Shown piece after piece: positions 44,094 through 54,099 of a DNA stretch of 64,000 bases. Both the position numbers and the translations under genes were made by a program. The notes beneath the pieces were generated by a model. It saw only the letters and a program-made list of their open reading frames with translations. It did not search any database and was not told the origin of the DNA. The stretch is taken from positions 159,712 to 223,711 of the forward strand of contig CALXYB010000003.1 in the NCBI GenBank assembly GCA_944392835.1, in the 5' to 3' direction. The stretch is from an uncultured Alphaproteobacteria bacterium (GTDB lineage: Bacteria > Pseudomonadota > Alphaproteobacteria > RF32 > CAG-239). Position 1 is the first letter of the stretch. Every line of letters starts with the position of its first letter.

Positions 44094-47000
44094 ATGTCAA
44101 ACCAAAATCCGGAAACCAAAAACGGTTCCTCTTTGCCTGACTTCATGTCCGAAGGCAACAAGCTCAGCTACATTGAAGAAAACGATACCGAGAACTCTTG
44201 GCTTAACAACAACCTGCATAAACTGATGGTTTGGGTCAGCATTATCTGGTTTGCAGTAGTGCTCATCTATATCACACAATTTTTTGGCTGGTCTAATCTG
44301 TTCTTGATGATGCCGGATGAGTTTGGCGGATTTTTAGCCGGCGTAACTTTGCCTTTAGCCATTATTTGGGTTGTTATGGCCTATATTGACCGAGGCTCAA
44401 GCTTCAAGCGCGAGGCCAAGTTTTTACGTGCCTATATGAATCAACTTGTTTACCCCGAAGAAGGCAGTGCCACCACAGCCAAAGCCATGGCTGACGCCAT
44501 CCGTTCACAAGTGGTAGAGTTGCAGGAAGTAACTAAGCTTGCCACGGCTCAAACCGAGAAAATCAAGCAAGAGCTCGGCGGCAGAGTTGATGACTTTGCT
44601 AAACTTGTCGGAGTCTTGGATAATTACTCCTCAAAGACAATGACCGAACTGACCGAAGGTGTCAAAACTTTGGTTAAAAGCTTTGATTATGTCGCCGAAC
44701 GTGCGGATAATGCCACGGGACAGTTCAAAGAACAAATTCGTGATTTCAGCAATTCAGCCATTGTTATCAAAAAAGAAGTCTCTGACTTGCTCAATGAGGT
44801 ATCCCCAAAAATCAAAGAGATAAAAGAGTCTTCAGAATCCCTTAGCCTCATTACGGAAAATAACAACGCCAAGCTGGCAAAAGCCAACGAAATGTTGTTG
44901 GAATATGGCCACAAAACCGGCGAAACTATCGCTCATGTATCAGAGGTTTTATCCGGACAAAGCGAGCGTCTGGAACAAGTATCTTCAAAAGCAGTCAAAA
45001 GCTGCGAAGAAGTCTTTGCACATTTGGATGATGGTATTAATCGCATTGACGGCACCTTACGCGGACAAAGCAAGTTTATAGTTGACCATATAGAAGCTCT
45101 AAACAAGCAAAATGATGCTCTGAGCAAAAACCTCAGCCGCCAAGGAGAATTTATCGCCGCTGAGGTTGATAAAGTTATGGCCAGAGCTAATGTTATTGAG
45201 GAAAGCATTTCCAACCAGGTTCGTGACTTAGATGGTGTATCAGACCATATTCTGGAAAGCTTGAACAATGTTAGTGGCAGCATCAGCGAAAAAGCCGCTA
45301 ATCTGGAACAAAATGCAGGTTCGGCCGTTAGCCGCATCAATGAAGTCGTCGGTGCTTTAGATAACGAAGTTGCTAAGCTCGGCGCTTTGACAGACATTAC
45401 GGTTGAAAAGACCACCAATGTTTCAACCGACATTGAGAACAAGCGCAACCAATTGCAAACAATGTCAGATGAAATTACGGCAACCTTACAAAAACTCAAC
45501 CAGCAACTGGAAAACAATGCGGAAGGCATCAATGTTCAAACGCAAGCTTCTGTTGAGCAACTCAATAAAGTAGCTGAATTTATGAACAAACACCGCGATA
45601 ATTTGGTTGAAGTAACCAATATTGTTGTTTCTCAGAGCAAGGTTAGCGAAACCTCTTTGGCACAACAACAGCGCCATATTGCCGGCTCTGTCAACAAGAT
45701 TGAAGAGACCAAGGCAGAACTCAAACGCCAGATTGAAGAGCTTACTCGTGCGGCAGCCATTATTGATAGCGAAGCAGGATCAGCCATCGGACGCTTAAAA
45801 ACGCAGATGGATCAAGCTCTTAAAGCCTCTGAAGATGTTGTTGTCCGCACCAAAGACATTGGCGCCAACTTACAAGAACAACTGGAAATCTTTGACGATT
45901 CTGCGGCTAACACTTTGGCAAAAATCAGCCAATTTGAAGGCATTGTAACAGAGCAACACAACAAGTTAGAGGGCTTGTCCAGCAAGATTACAGACAGAGC
46001 CTCAACCGTAGCTAATGTTTTGATAGAGCAGGCCAAAGTTATTGACAAATCAACCGAGGATTCCACCAAAACATTCAACAATTTGCTCAACTCCTTTGAG
46101 AGCCAGTCAACCATGCTCAATTCCGTTGCTGAAAACACGGTTGGCTATGTATCAGATGTCGTTCGCGCTTTAGATGAAAAAGCCGAAGCTATCAACTTGC
46201 TGTTCAAACATCAGGAAAATGAGTTTTTTGATATTTGCGACCGCATTTCTGAAAACACCAACAACATCGGAAGTTCTTTGAAAAACCAGGTATCAGTCAT
46301 TGAACAAAGCGCCGACCGCGTCTTTGCACGCATGGCTCTGTTGGAAGAAGATGTTAACAAGAGAGCGGAAAACGTTGTTGCCAACTCCACCAAATCTATT
46401 GATAGACTTGCCGAGATTGACAAGACCGTTGCTGAGCAAAATGCCGAAATCAATGAGTTTATGCAAGGAATTGCGCAAAAGCTTACCGATGTTTCGGCCG
46501 ATTTCAGGGCCAATCTGGATACCTTTGCCAACATTGTCAAAGATGTTCGTGAAGAATCTAACACGGCAACCCTTACTTTGTTGAACAATTGCGAGAAGCT
46601 CAAGCAAGCCAACACAAGCCTTGCAGATGAGACCCGCAATATCTCAACCCAAATAGATGGTCAGATTAAAGAAATAGACCAGACGATTGTTAAGACACAA
46701 GCTCAGGCAGACACATTAAAAGAAACGTTTGACCACCAAAAAGAAAGCTTAACAGACATTGTCAATGTTGTTTCCACACAGTCTCGTTTAGGCGAAGCTT
46801 CTATGGCGCAACAATATAAATATCTGTCCGATACGGCTTCAGATGTTGCTCAGAAGATGAGCGAAATTAACGCCAAATTTAAGGAAAACACGGATAATGT
46901 GGTTGAGACAGCCTCCAAAGCATCTTATGAATTTGATGTTTTGGGCGACAGATTGCTCAAAGTCAGCGAAGATATTGCCAAAGCTTCCAAGAACTCCATC

Positions 47001-48089
47001 AAGAACATTGAGCAGGTTAACTTAAGCCTCAACCAATGTGCTGAAGATTTGGCTTCCTCAGTTGACAATTCCGGCAAAAAACTCGGCGCGACAGTTGCTG
47101 ATTATGAAAAATACATTGCCGGCTTTAATACGGTTACGGCAGAAGCCAGCAGCGGCGTTGCCGAAATCAGCAATATGATTGCCGACCAGTCGGATAAGAT
47201 GATAAAGATTTCGGAAGACACCAAAGAGCTGGTTGACTGCTTCAATGTTGTTTTGATGGATACCTCAAAGCAACTCTCTAACAGAGCTAATCAGGCCTAT
47301 GACAAGGTTAAAGGGCTGGGAGAAAACTTAAAAACTTTGAGCTTGCAGGTAGAAGAGGCCGCCAATATGAGCGCCAAGCACTTTGAAAATTCCGGCAATA
47401 AGTTGCGTGCATCCATAAGCGAAGCAGCCGCGAATGCAGAAAGAATTTCTAACGAAATCAGAAGTTCAGGTGAGGTTTTCCTCAAACAATCAGGAGTACT
47501 GGTTGCCGCCACAGACGATACTTTGCAAAAAATCAACAATGTTATGGACGTTTTGAATACCTCTTCTGAAGAATTCTCTCGCAGAGGTAACGAGCTGGTC
47601 AGCAAATCCGGCAGTTTCAACGAGCTCTTTAACAAACAGCTCAAAGTCCTAATTGAAACCTCTGACAAAGCTGACACCAAGTTAGCCTCTTTGCAAAAGA
47701 AATATGAAGGCATCAAGGTAGATACCTTCCTCAAGGACGCTTCTTTCATTATTGAAAAGCTGGAAACGGCAGCCGTAGATATCAACCGCATATTTAATCC
47801 TGATGCTGAAGAAGAGCTCTGGAAGAAATATTATAACGGTGATACGGCAGCTTTCGTTCGCCACTTATCAAAAAGTATGAGCAAGAGCCAAATACTATCC
47901 ATCCGCTCAGAATTTGAGAAGAATTTGGAATTCCGGAACATTGTAACCAAATATCTTTCCGAATTTGAGACCTTGGTAAGCAAAGCTCGTGAGAATGAGC
48001 GCTCCGGCATTCTGCTTTCGGTTATCTCCGGTGCAGATATCGGTAAACTATACTACATTCTGGCTCGTTCTTTAGATAAGCTGAACTAA
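44094..48089 (+). CDS. Giant two-TM coiled-coil protein (TipN-like architecture)
   Basis: The 1331-residue protein has two membrane helices near the N-terminus (residues about 45-64 and 78-98) and then more than 1200 residues of almost unbroken coiled coil rich in Glu, Lys, Asn and Ser. A segment near residue 510 (SQSKVSETSLAQQQ) recurs near 892 (TQSRLGEASMAQQY), a sign of internal duplication. The C-terminus (residues about 1240-1331) turns globular. Caulobacter TipN has two N-terminal membrane helices and a long coiled coil and marks the new pole, so the layout is similar, but no sequence match is claimed. It probably spans the cytoplasm beneath the inner membrane. Confidence 0.65.
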   Translation: MSNQNPETKNGSSLPDFMSEGNKLSYIEENDTENSWLNNNLHKLMVWVSIIWFAVVLIYITQFFGWSNLFLMMPDEFGGFLAGVTLPLAIIWVVMAYIDRGSSFKREAKFLRAYMNQLVYPEEGSATTAKAMADAIRSQVVELQEVTKLATAQTEKIKQELGGRVDDFAKLVGVLDNYSSKTMTELTEGVKTLVKSFDYVAERADNATGQFKEQIRDFSNSAIVIKKEVSDLLNEVSPKIKEIKESSESLSLITENNNAKLAKANEMLLEYGHKTGETIAHVSEVLSGQSERLEQVSSKAVKSCEEVFAHLDDGINRIDGTLRGQSKFIVDHIEALNKQNDALSKNLSRQGEFIAAEVDKVMARANVIEESISNQVRDLDGVSDHILESLNNVSGSISEKAANLEQNAGSAVSRINEVVGALDNEVAKLGALTDITVEKTTNVSTDIENKRNQLQTMSDEITATLQKLNQQLENNAEGINVQTQASVEQLNKVAEFMNKHRDNLVEVTNIVVSQSKVSETSLAQQQRHIAGSVNKIEETKAELKRQIEELTRAAAIIDSEAGSAIGRLKTQMDQALKASEDVVVRTKDIGANLQEQLEIFDDSAANTLAKISQFEGIVTEQHNKLEGLSSKITDRASTVANVLIEQAKVIDKSTEDSTKTFNNLLNSFESQSTMLNSVAENTVGYVSDVVRALDEKAEAINLLFKHQENEFFDICDRISENTNNIGSSLKNQVSVIEQSADRVFARMALLEEDVNKRAENVVANSTKSIDRLAEIDKTVAEQNAEINEFMQGIAQKLTDVSADFRANLDTFANIVKDVREESNTATLTLLNNCEKLKQANTSLADETRNISTQIDGQIKEIDQTIVKTQAQADTLKETFDHQKESLTDIVNVVSTQSRLGEASMAQQYKYLSDTASDVAQKMSEINAKFKENTDNVVETASKASYEFDVLGDRLLKVSEDIAKASKNSIKNIEQVNLSLNQCAEDLASSVDNSGKKLGATVADYEKYIAGFNTVTAEASSGVAEISNMIADQSDKMIKISEDTKELVDCFNVVLMDTSKQLSNRANQAYDKVKGLGENLKTLSLQVEEAANMSAKHFENSGNKLRASISEAAANAERISNEIRSSGEVFLKQSGVLVAATDDTLQKINNVMDVLNTSSEEFSRRGNELVSKSGSFNELFNKQLKVLIETSDKADTKLASLQKKYEGIKVDTFLKDASFIIEKLETAAVDINRIFNPDAEEELWKKYYNGDTAAFVRHLSKSMSKSQILSIRSEFEKNLEFRNIVTKYLSEFETLVSKARENERSGILLSVISGADIGKLYYILARSLDKLN

Positions 48090-48099
48090 GGAGTTCTAG

Positions 48100-48663
48100 A
48101 TGATTTCGGCGGTTGCAAATCATATTCCGGATTTCTCTAATCTGACGGCAGAAATATCAAAATCTGTCAGTCAGATTAAAGAGAAGACGGCAACGCTCAA
48201 TCTGGAAACAAGCTTTCCGACTGCCGAAAATCAAAGCAATGTTTTTAGCAACCTAAACAGCTATGCTGTTTCATACCTAGAGCCGCAAGCACTATATACG
48301 GTTCAAAAGCTCGCCTCGGATATTGCGCAAGGCGAAAAATTAAACCGTAATCAGCAAGAAAAAAATGTCTTAAATGAAGAGCAAAAAGAGCCGCAGCAGA
48401 CGGAGAAAACTGAAAACCAAACAAGCTTTTGGGAAATGCTCAACGCATTTGAGGACAGCTCTTTACGCTTATACGGCTTTTCAGCTTATGGAATGAATGT
48501 TGAAAACAAGAGCAATCTGTTGGCCACAATGCCCTTTGTTCAAAGCATCAACGCATCTTATGCCGCCAATGCTTATGACACTGTGGCAAACCTAAACACA
48601 CCGCCACAAGTTCTAATAGACTTTATGCATGAATTTAACCGCAGTTTTGATTATACGATATGA
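48100..48663 (+). CDS. Hypothetical protein, 187 residues
   Basis: The protein has no recognised domain. The N-terminal 70 residues are Ser/Ala-rich and the middle (residues about 83-107) is very Gln/Glu/Lys-rich and probably disordered. The C-terminal 80 residues include an aromatic segment (WEMLNAFEDSSLRLYGFSAYGM) and a structured tail. AGGAG precedes the start, and the stop overlaps the dusB start (ATGA), so it is coupled. Position between the giant coiled-coil gene and dusB hints at a link to the former. Confidence 0.7.
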   Translation: MISAVANHIPDFSNLTAEISKSVSQIKEKTATLNLETSFPTAENQSNVFSNLNSYAVSYLEPQALYTVQKLASDIAQGEKLNRNQQEKNVLNEEQKEPQQTEKTENQTSFWEMLNAFEDSSLRLYGFSAYGMNVENKSNLLATMPFVQSINASYAANAYDTVANLNTPPQVLIDFMHEFNRSFDYTI

Positions 48664-49649
48664 GTTTTTTTAACGGATTTGACAGTAATATTTTCTTAGC
48701 CCCGATGGCCGGCATTACCGACAAGCCGATGCGCCGTTTGGTATCATCTTTAGGCGAGGGGACAATGGTCTCCGAAATGGTTGCCATCAATGCCATTTCG
48801 CGCAAAAACCCCAAAACTTATCGCATAGCCGATGTCCGAGACGAGCCTTATAAAGTTGTGGTGCAACTGGTTGGCGGAGACGCGGCCTTGTTTGCTGATT
48901 CCGTAAAATTAGCAGAAGAATTAGGCGCTTATTCCATAGACATCAATATGGGTTGCCCCGTCAAAAAAATCGTCAACAACCACTCTGGTTCTTGGCTGAT
49001 GAAAGACCTCGCGCAAGCCTCAAACATCATAAAAAGCGCCGTCAAAGCCACAAAACTCAAGGTTAGTGTCAAATTTCGCAAAGGCTGGGATTGTAGCACG
49101 GTCAATGCCGTTGACTTTGCCAAAATGTGTGAGGATAGCGGTGCAGCATATATAACCATCCACGGAAGAACAAGAAGCGAGTTTTACTCTGGCCAAGCCG
49201 ATTGGGATATCATCGCCGCGGTTAAACAAGCCGTAAAAATTCCGGTTATTGGCAATGGGGATATTTGCTGTCCCGAAGATGCTAAAAGAATGTTTGATTA
49301 TACAAAGGTTGACGGAGTTATGATAGGCCGCGCGGCATTAGGCAATCCGTGGCTGGTTGGACAAATTCATAATTACATAAATAAAGGGATTTTGCCCCCA
49401 AAGATAAGCATACCGGAAATAAAATCCACTTTGTTAACACATATTAAAGAGTTAACTGCCTACTATGGAGAGAAAATGGCATTACCTTTGTCGCGAAAAT
49501 ATGTCTGTTGGTATTGCAAATCTATGCACGATGCCAAAAGATTTCGCGAAACTTATAATAAGATAAACGACTTTTCGGAGGCCATAAACGAAATCAACCG
49601 CTATTTTGACGGTTGCGCGGAAAGAGAGCAGGGAGAAGAGCAAAAATGA
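48660..49649 (+). CDS. dusB: tRNA-dihydrouridine synthase B
   Basis: The 329-residue enzyme has the FMN-binding TIM-barrel blocks APMAGITDKPMR, the catalytic Cys in NMGCPVKKIV, IHGRTRSEFYSG, and GNGDICCPEDAKRM, plus the C-terminal helical domain. It reduces uridine to dihydrouridine in tRNA D-loops. The ATG overlaps the preceding stop by four bases, and its own stop overlaps the trkA start. This gene, also named nifR3, is usually beside ntrBC in alphaproteobacteria, but here trkA follows directly. Confidence 0.93.
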   Translation: MSFFNGFDSNIFLAPMAGITDKPMRRLVSSLGEGTMVSEMVAINAISRKNPKTYRIADVRDEPYKVVVQLVGGDAALFADSVKLAEELGAYSIDINMGCPVKKIVNNHSGSWLMKDLAQASNIIKSAVKATKLKVSVKFRKGWDCSTVNAVDFAKMCEDSGAAYITIHGRTRSEFYSGQADWDIIAAVKQAVKIPVIGNGDICCPEDAKRMFDYTKVDGVMIGRAALGNPWLVGQIHNYINKGILPPKISIPEIKSTLLTHIKELTAYYGEKMALPLSRKYVCWYCKSMHDAKRFRETYNKINDFSEAINEINRYFDGCAEREQGEEQK

Positions 49650-51004
49650 AAATCATTGTATGCGGAGCAGGTTCTGTCGGACGAAGCATTGTCTCTTACC
49701 TCAGCCGAGGCAACAATGACATCATTGTCATAGATAAAGATTCGCACAAACTGGATGAAATATCCAAAGAATGGGATATTCAGCCGGTTCAAGGCTCTGC
49801 CTCTCATCCTGATGTTTTGGAAAAAGCCGGAGCCTCAACGGCAGATATGCTCATTGCCGCCACGGATTGCGATGAGGTCAACCTCACAGCCTGCCAAGTT
49901 GCACATACATTGTTTAATATTCAAAAGAAAATCGCTCGCGTAGATTCCGCTGCCTTTTTGGCTCCGCAATGGAATATGCTTTATAATGAAGAGAATATTC
50001 CGGTTGATTTGGTCATCTCGCCCGACTTGGAAATCGGCAAAGCCATATTAGAGATATTGAAGATTCCCGGAATGTCTGAAGTTTTGAGTTTTGCAGATAA
50101 AAAAGTTTATCTATTGGCTTTTCGCTGCCCCAATAATTGCCCCTTGATTCAAACCCCGCTGGTTCATCTGGAACAACTGGCTCCGGAATTAGACATCAAC
50201 ATCATAAGTATTGTCAGAGGCGGAAGAAGTTTTATCCCCAAAGGCAAAGACATCATCCTCCCCGGTGATGAAATCTATTTTTTGGTCGCCGCCGACAAAA
50301 TCCCCGATACGATTCATGACTTTGGGATGGAACGCACGCCAAACGAAAAAATAATCATCTTCGGAGGCAATCAAATTTCGGGTTATCTGGCTTCAAAACT
50401 GGAAAAAGATGACAATATCCAAAGCGTGCGTATTATAGACGAAGATGAGGAAAGCGCCCAAAATCTGGCCGACAAATTAACCGACACGGTCGTTATTCAT
50501 GGCGAGATGATGAGCGATGTCATCTTAACCGAAGCAGGTATTCATTCAGCCGATGCAGCCATCGCCATAACCACACATGACAAAGACAATTTGCTGGCCT
50601 CGCTGTTGGCCAAAAAAAGCGGCGTGGCTTCAGCCATATCTTTGGTAAACTCTCGCTCTTATGACAACCTCATAGACAATGTTTCGGACAACATTTTAAT
50701 AGACCGTTCATCCGTAACCATTTCCAGTATGTTGCAAGAACTTCGTAAGGCTAAGTTAAATAATGCTTATTCTTTGGGCAGAGGTTTTGGCGAGGTTTGG
50801 GAGATTAAGGTTGATGCCGATAGTCTTATCGCCGGCCGTCCCGTATCTGAAACGGGCTTGCCCAAAACCAGTATGATAGCGGCATTATTCAGAGATGGCA
50901 TGCTTATATTCCCATCATCGGAAGAACATATTGAAGCCGGAGACTTGCTCATCGTTTTTGTCAGCACCAAAGACATCCGCAAAGTAGAACACCTCCTAAA
51001 TTGA
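49646..51004 (+). CDS. trkA: Trk-type potassium uptake NAD-binding protein
   Basis: The 452-residue protein has two RCK/TrkA-N Rossmann domains, the first opening KIIVCGAGSVGRSI and the second near residue 235 (IIIFGGNQISGYLAS), each followed by a TrkA-C-like part. It regulates the TrkH/TrkG potassium channel at the inner membrane by nucleotide binding. The ATG at 49646 overlaps the dusB stop (ATGA). No trkH gene is in the window. The gene order dusB-trkA-hfq-hflX is compressed relative to the usual ntr cluster. Confidence 0.93.
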   Translation: MKIIVCGAGSVGRSIVSYLSRGNNDIIVIDKDSHKLDEISKEWDIQPVQGSASHPDVLEKAGASTADMLIAATDCDEVNLTACQVAHTLFNIQKKIARVDSAAFLAPQWNMLYNEENIPVDLVISPDLEIGKAILEILKIPGMSEVLSFADKKVYLLAFRCPNNCPLIQTPLVHLEQLAPELDINIISIVRGGRSFIPKGKDIILPGDEIYFLVAADKIPDTIHDFGMERTPNEKIIIFGGNQISGYLASKLEKDDNIQSVRIIDEDEESAQNLADKLTDTVVIHGEMMSDVILTEAGIHSADAAIAITTHDKDNLLASLLAKKSGVASAISLVNSRSYDNLIDNVSDNILIDRSSVTISSMLQELRKAKLNNAYSLGRGFGEVWEIKVDADSLIAGRPVSETGLPKTSMIAALFRDGMLIFPSSEEHIEAGDLLIVFVSTKDIRKVEHLLN

Positions 51005-51090
51005 TTTATCCCCTAAATGCAATCAATGCTTTACTAATAAAACAAAGAGTTTAGAATAAAAACATAAAAACAAATAAAAAGGATACGACT

Positions 51091-51315
51091 ATGTCTCAAA
51101 ATGTTCAGGAAGACTTCTTAAACGATCTCAAAAAAAACAAAATCTCCGTAACTGTTTTTTTGATTAACGGTGTCAAACTCCAAGGCATCATCACCTGGTT
51201 TGACGACAACTCTTTGCTTTTAAGAAGAGACGGACATACCCAGCTCATTTACAAGCACGCAATTTCTACGATTATGCCCGGTATGGCTGTTGATATTGCT
51301 ATTCCCGAAGCATAA
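51091..51315 (+). CDS. hfq: RNA chaperone Hfq
   Basis: The 74-residue protein has Sm1 ([29 protein letters not shown]) and the Sm2 motif with YKHAISTI, which form the RNA-binding hexamer. It binds small RNAs and mRNAs and directs their pairing. AAGGATAC precedes the start. HflX starts directly after the stop, so they are co-transcribed. Confidence 0.97.
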   Translation: MSQNVQEDFLNDLKKNKISVTVFLINGVKLQGIITWFDDNSLLLRRDGHTQLIYKHAISTIMPGMAVDIAIPEA

Positions 51316-52626
51316 ATGGCTTATATTGAAATCAATCAAAATCAACAAGTTCGCGCGGCGGTTGTCTTACCGAGTGTGAGTTCAAAGCCGACCTTTTCCG
51401 ATGCCGAAACCAAGCTTGACGAGGCAATCGGTTTGGCTCGTGCCATCAATCTGGACATAGCTTATACCGAAGTTGTCCGCTTAAGAGAGATAAAACCGGC
51501 AGCATATTTCAGCAAAGGGTTTATAGATAGAGTTAAGCCTATTTTTGAGGCAGAGCAAATTGAGCTTTTGGTTGTGGATTCTTCTCTGACACCGATACAA
51601 CAACGAAATCTTGAAAAAGCCTTAAAAATAAAAGTCATTGACCGTACGGCCTTAATTTTGGAAATCTTTGGCGAAAGAGCCAAAACCAAAGAAGGTAAGT
51701 TGCAAGTTGAACTGGCACATTTGACTTATCAGCGAAGCCGTTTGGTTCGTAGCTGGACGCACTTGGAGCGCCAAAGAGGCGGCGCCGGTTTTTTGGGCGG
51801 CCCCGGAGAAACCCAAATTGAGCTGGACAGGCGTATCATTGATGACAAGATTGTGCGTATAAAAAAAGAGCTTGAAAAAGTCAAAAAAACGCGAGAGCTT
51901 CAACGCTCCGCTCGCAAAAAGATTCCCTATCCGGTTGTGGCTCTGGTCGGCTATACTAATGCCGGAAAATCAACTTTGTTTAATTATTTAGCATCAGCCG
52001 GTGTTTTTGCCGAAAATCTTCTTTTTGCTACACTAGACCCCACAATGCGCCGCATCAATCTTCAAAGCGGCAAAGAAATAATCTTGTCAGACACGGTTGG
52101 TTTTATTTCTGACCTGCCACATGAACTGATTATGTCCTTCCGCGCAACTTTGGAAGAGGTTTTGGAGGCAGATGTCATTGTCCATGTCCGAGATATGTCT
52201 AACCCTAACAATGCTCTGCAAAAGAAAGATGTTTTAAGTGTCTTGCATAATTTGGGGCTCAAAAACATAGAAAATGACAATAATTATATTGAAGTTCTGA
52301 ACAAAACGGACTTGTTATCAGAAGAAGATAAAAATTATCTGAACGAAACAACGGCTCGCGGCAACAACGCTGTTGCTGCTTCTGCCATAACAGGTGAGGG
52401 CACACCACAACTTTTAAGCCTGATAGATGAAAAACTCTCGGCAAACTTTCAAGATATTGAAGTCAGCGTGAACGCAGCCGATGGCAAACTGCTTGCTTGG
52501 CTCTATAAAAATGCGGACATTCTTTCTACCCAAACGCTCGGCGAACATATCATATTAAAGCTAAGAGCCGATGCCGCCACAGTATCCAGACTAAAAAACA
52601 AGACCCAAATTAAAACTTTAGATTAG
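51316..52626 (+). CDS. hflX: GTPase HflX
   Basis: The 436-residue protein has the HflX N-terminal domain, the Gly-rich loop GGAGFLGGPGETQIELDRR near residue 155, a coiled coil, and the G domain with G1 GYTNAGKSTLFN, G3 DTVGFI and G4 NKTD. It binds the large ribosomal subunit and rescues or splits stalled ribosomes. It begins the base after the hfq stop. Length is normal. A hypothetical lipoprotein follows. Confidence 0.95.
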   Translation: MAYIEINQNQQVRAAVVLPSVSSKPTFSDAETKLDEAIGLARAINLDIAYTEVVRLREIKPAAYFSKGFIDRVKPIFEAEQIELLVVDSSLTPIQQRNLEKALKIKVIDRTALILEIFGERAKTKEGKLQVELAHLTYQRSRLVRSWTHLERQRGGAGFLGGPGETQIELDRRIIDDKIVRIKKELEKVKKTRELQRSARKKIPYPVVALVGYTNAGKSTLFNYLASAGVFAENLLFATLDPTMRRINLQSGKEIILSDTVGFISDLPHELIMSFRATLEEVLEADVIVHVRDMSNPNNALQKKDVLSVLHNLGLKNIENDNNYIEVLNKTDLLSEEDKNYLNETTARGNNAVAASAITGEGTPQLLSLIDEKLSANFQDIEVSVNAADGKLLAWLYKNADILSTQTLGEHIILKLRADAATVSRLKNKTQIKTLD

Positions 52627-52644
52627 CTTGAAAATTCTCTCCCT

Positions 52645-53070
52645 ATGACTACATCAAAGCCAAACGGGCCGAGAATAGGGAGAATTGTAATGCTGATGTT
52701 ATTTTGCTTAATGTTTTTGACTTCTTGCTCCACCACAAACAACGCTAATCTGAATCAGAAACTAAACCAATGGGTTGGGATGAGCCAAGAATCATTGTAC
52801 TACAGCTGGGGCGAACCGAATAATGTCAGCTATCCAGCACCCGATATGACAATAGCCACCTACAATCAAGTCTATGACGGCCCCATCGGCGGCGACCCGG
52901 AGCCTTATTCAGAAAATGTTGTTTACAGTGCCATATCTGATGATAATTATGGTCTTCCGCCGCAAAACGATACCTATTATTGCAACATCACTTTCACCAT
53001 TCAGGACAATCAAGTAACAGATTATAGCTACAATGGCGATGACTGCGTTGCCACATCAGAAAACGATTAA
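52645..53070 (+). CDS. Lipoprotein, SmpA/OmlA (BamE)-like
   Basis: The 141-residue protein has a lipobox (FLTSC) after an N-terminal hydrophobic segment. The mature part contains WVGMSQESLYYSWGEPNNVSY, which resembles the BamE/SmpA-type segment (a Gly-x-Ser-x-x-x-x-x-x-x-x-Gly-x-Pro pattern), and later a cysteine pair in strands. It is probably an outer-membrane-anchored periplasmic lipoprotein. A role in outer-membrane assembly is possible but not shown. It follows hflX closely. No clear ribosome site is seen. Confidence 0.7.
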   Translation: MTTSKPNGPRIGRIVMLMLFCLMFLTSCSTTNNANLNQKLNQWVGMSQESLYYSWGEPNNVSYPAPDMTIATYNQVYDGPIGGDPEPYSENVVYSAISDDNYGLPPQNDTYYCNITFTIQDNQVTDYSYNGDDCVATSEND

Positions 53071-53073
53071 GCC

Positions 53074-54012
53074 CTAAGCCGGATTTTTAATACGCCGAAC
53101 ATTGGGCAAGTCTAAAAAGACCTTTTGCATCTTTTTCAAATACGCAATATCGGGCATAGGTTTATAAATTTTGGAGGCCAAATATTTGAAAAATATCGGC
53201 TTAAGATATGGGCAAAAAGATGTCTTCTTAACAAATTTCCAATAAGCAGACAAAGCTCTGGAATACAGCATTTTTTGAATATCTGCCGGCAAATGCGGAT
53301 TATCCAAAATCATATAACAATAAGCCATAAAACGGTCATTATCCAACTGAACTTTATTACCTGAAAAATTACCCAATTCTTTAGGCACTAAAACCACATT
53401 ATCATGAATTTTAACAATTCCGTGTGCATACATAGCCGCTCTTAACGGTATAGATTCGTCTTGGATGAACACGCGCTCGTCAGCACCTTTGGCTTTTTGC
53501 AATACTTCGGTTTTAATCAGTTGTCCCATACGCGTAAAACGACCGTTTAACACTGTGCGCAAAGCATCTTTGCCAAAATCATAAGTAAAATTATCATCCA
53601 TAAACTCATGCTCAAGCTCCTGCGGTTCCTTGCCTGTTTTGGTAAAACAACCATAAACCATATCAGCAGAGAGCTCTTCAGCCAGTTGCTTCATCTTTTG
53701 TGTTGAATCTAAGGGAAAAATGTCATCAGAATCAAGCATACGCGTATATTTTCCTTCAGCCGCCATAATACCTTGATTGATACGCACACTGATGCCTCGG
53801 TTTTCTGTGTTGGCAAAGATTTTAACATTTTTGAGGCCTTTGGTCATTTCACGAATTATGTCAACCGACCTATCCGTAGACACGTCATCAACAAAAATAT
53901 ATTCCGGATTTTCCAAACCCGTTTGGTTAATCAAAGCATTGATAACCGAGGGGAGGTAATATTCTTTGTTATAAACCGTCATCACAAAGCTGACATCAAT
54001 ATCTTTTTTCAT
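53074..54012 (-). CDS. Glycosyltransferase family 2
   Basis: The 312-residue enzyme opens with the GT2 block VSFVMTVYNKEYYLPSVINALINQTG, has a DDVSTD donor-binding site near residue 40, and the DxD-like Asp set in RMLDSDDIFPLDS. It transfers a sugar from a nucleotide donor, probably to a cell-envelope glycan. It has no membrane segment at the C-terminus apart from a short hydrophobic stretch. The ATG at 54012 is preceded by GAGG. It is convergent with the lipoprotein gene; no terminator between is seen. Confidence 0.88.
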   Translation of the reverse strand: MKKDIDVSFVMTVYNKEYYLPSVINALINQTGLENPEYIFVDDVSTDRSVDIIREMTKGLKNVKIFANTENRGISVRINQGIMAAEGKYTRMLDSDDIFPLDSTQKMKQLAEELSADMVYGCFTKTGKEPQELEHEFMDDNFTYDFGKDALRTVLNGRFTRMGQLIKTEVLQKAKGADERVFIQDESIPLRAAMYAHGIVKIHDNVVLVPKELGNFSGNKVQLDNDRFMAYCYMILDNPHLPADIQKMLYSRALSAYWKFVKKTSFCPYLKPIFFKYLASKIYKPMPDIAYLKKMQKVFLDLPNVRRIKNPA

Positions 54013-54099
54013 TTCATGCCTCAATATAAAAATCATCCAATGCCCCGAGTTTAGACTCAAAAGACAATAAAAACAACAGCCATTTTATGTTTTTTCAAC

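Noticed and set aside
44094..48089. Chemotaxis receptor
   Set aside because: The coiled coil lacks the conserved hairpin tip and HAMP domain of methyl-accepting proteins.
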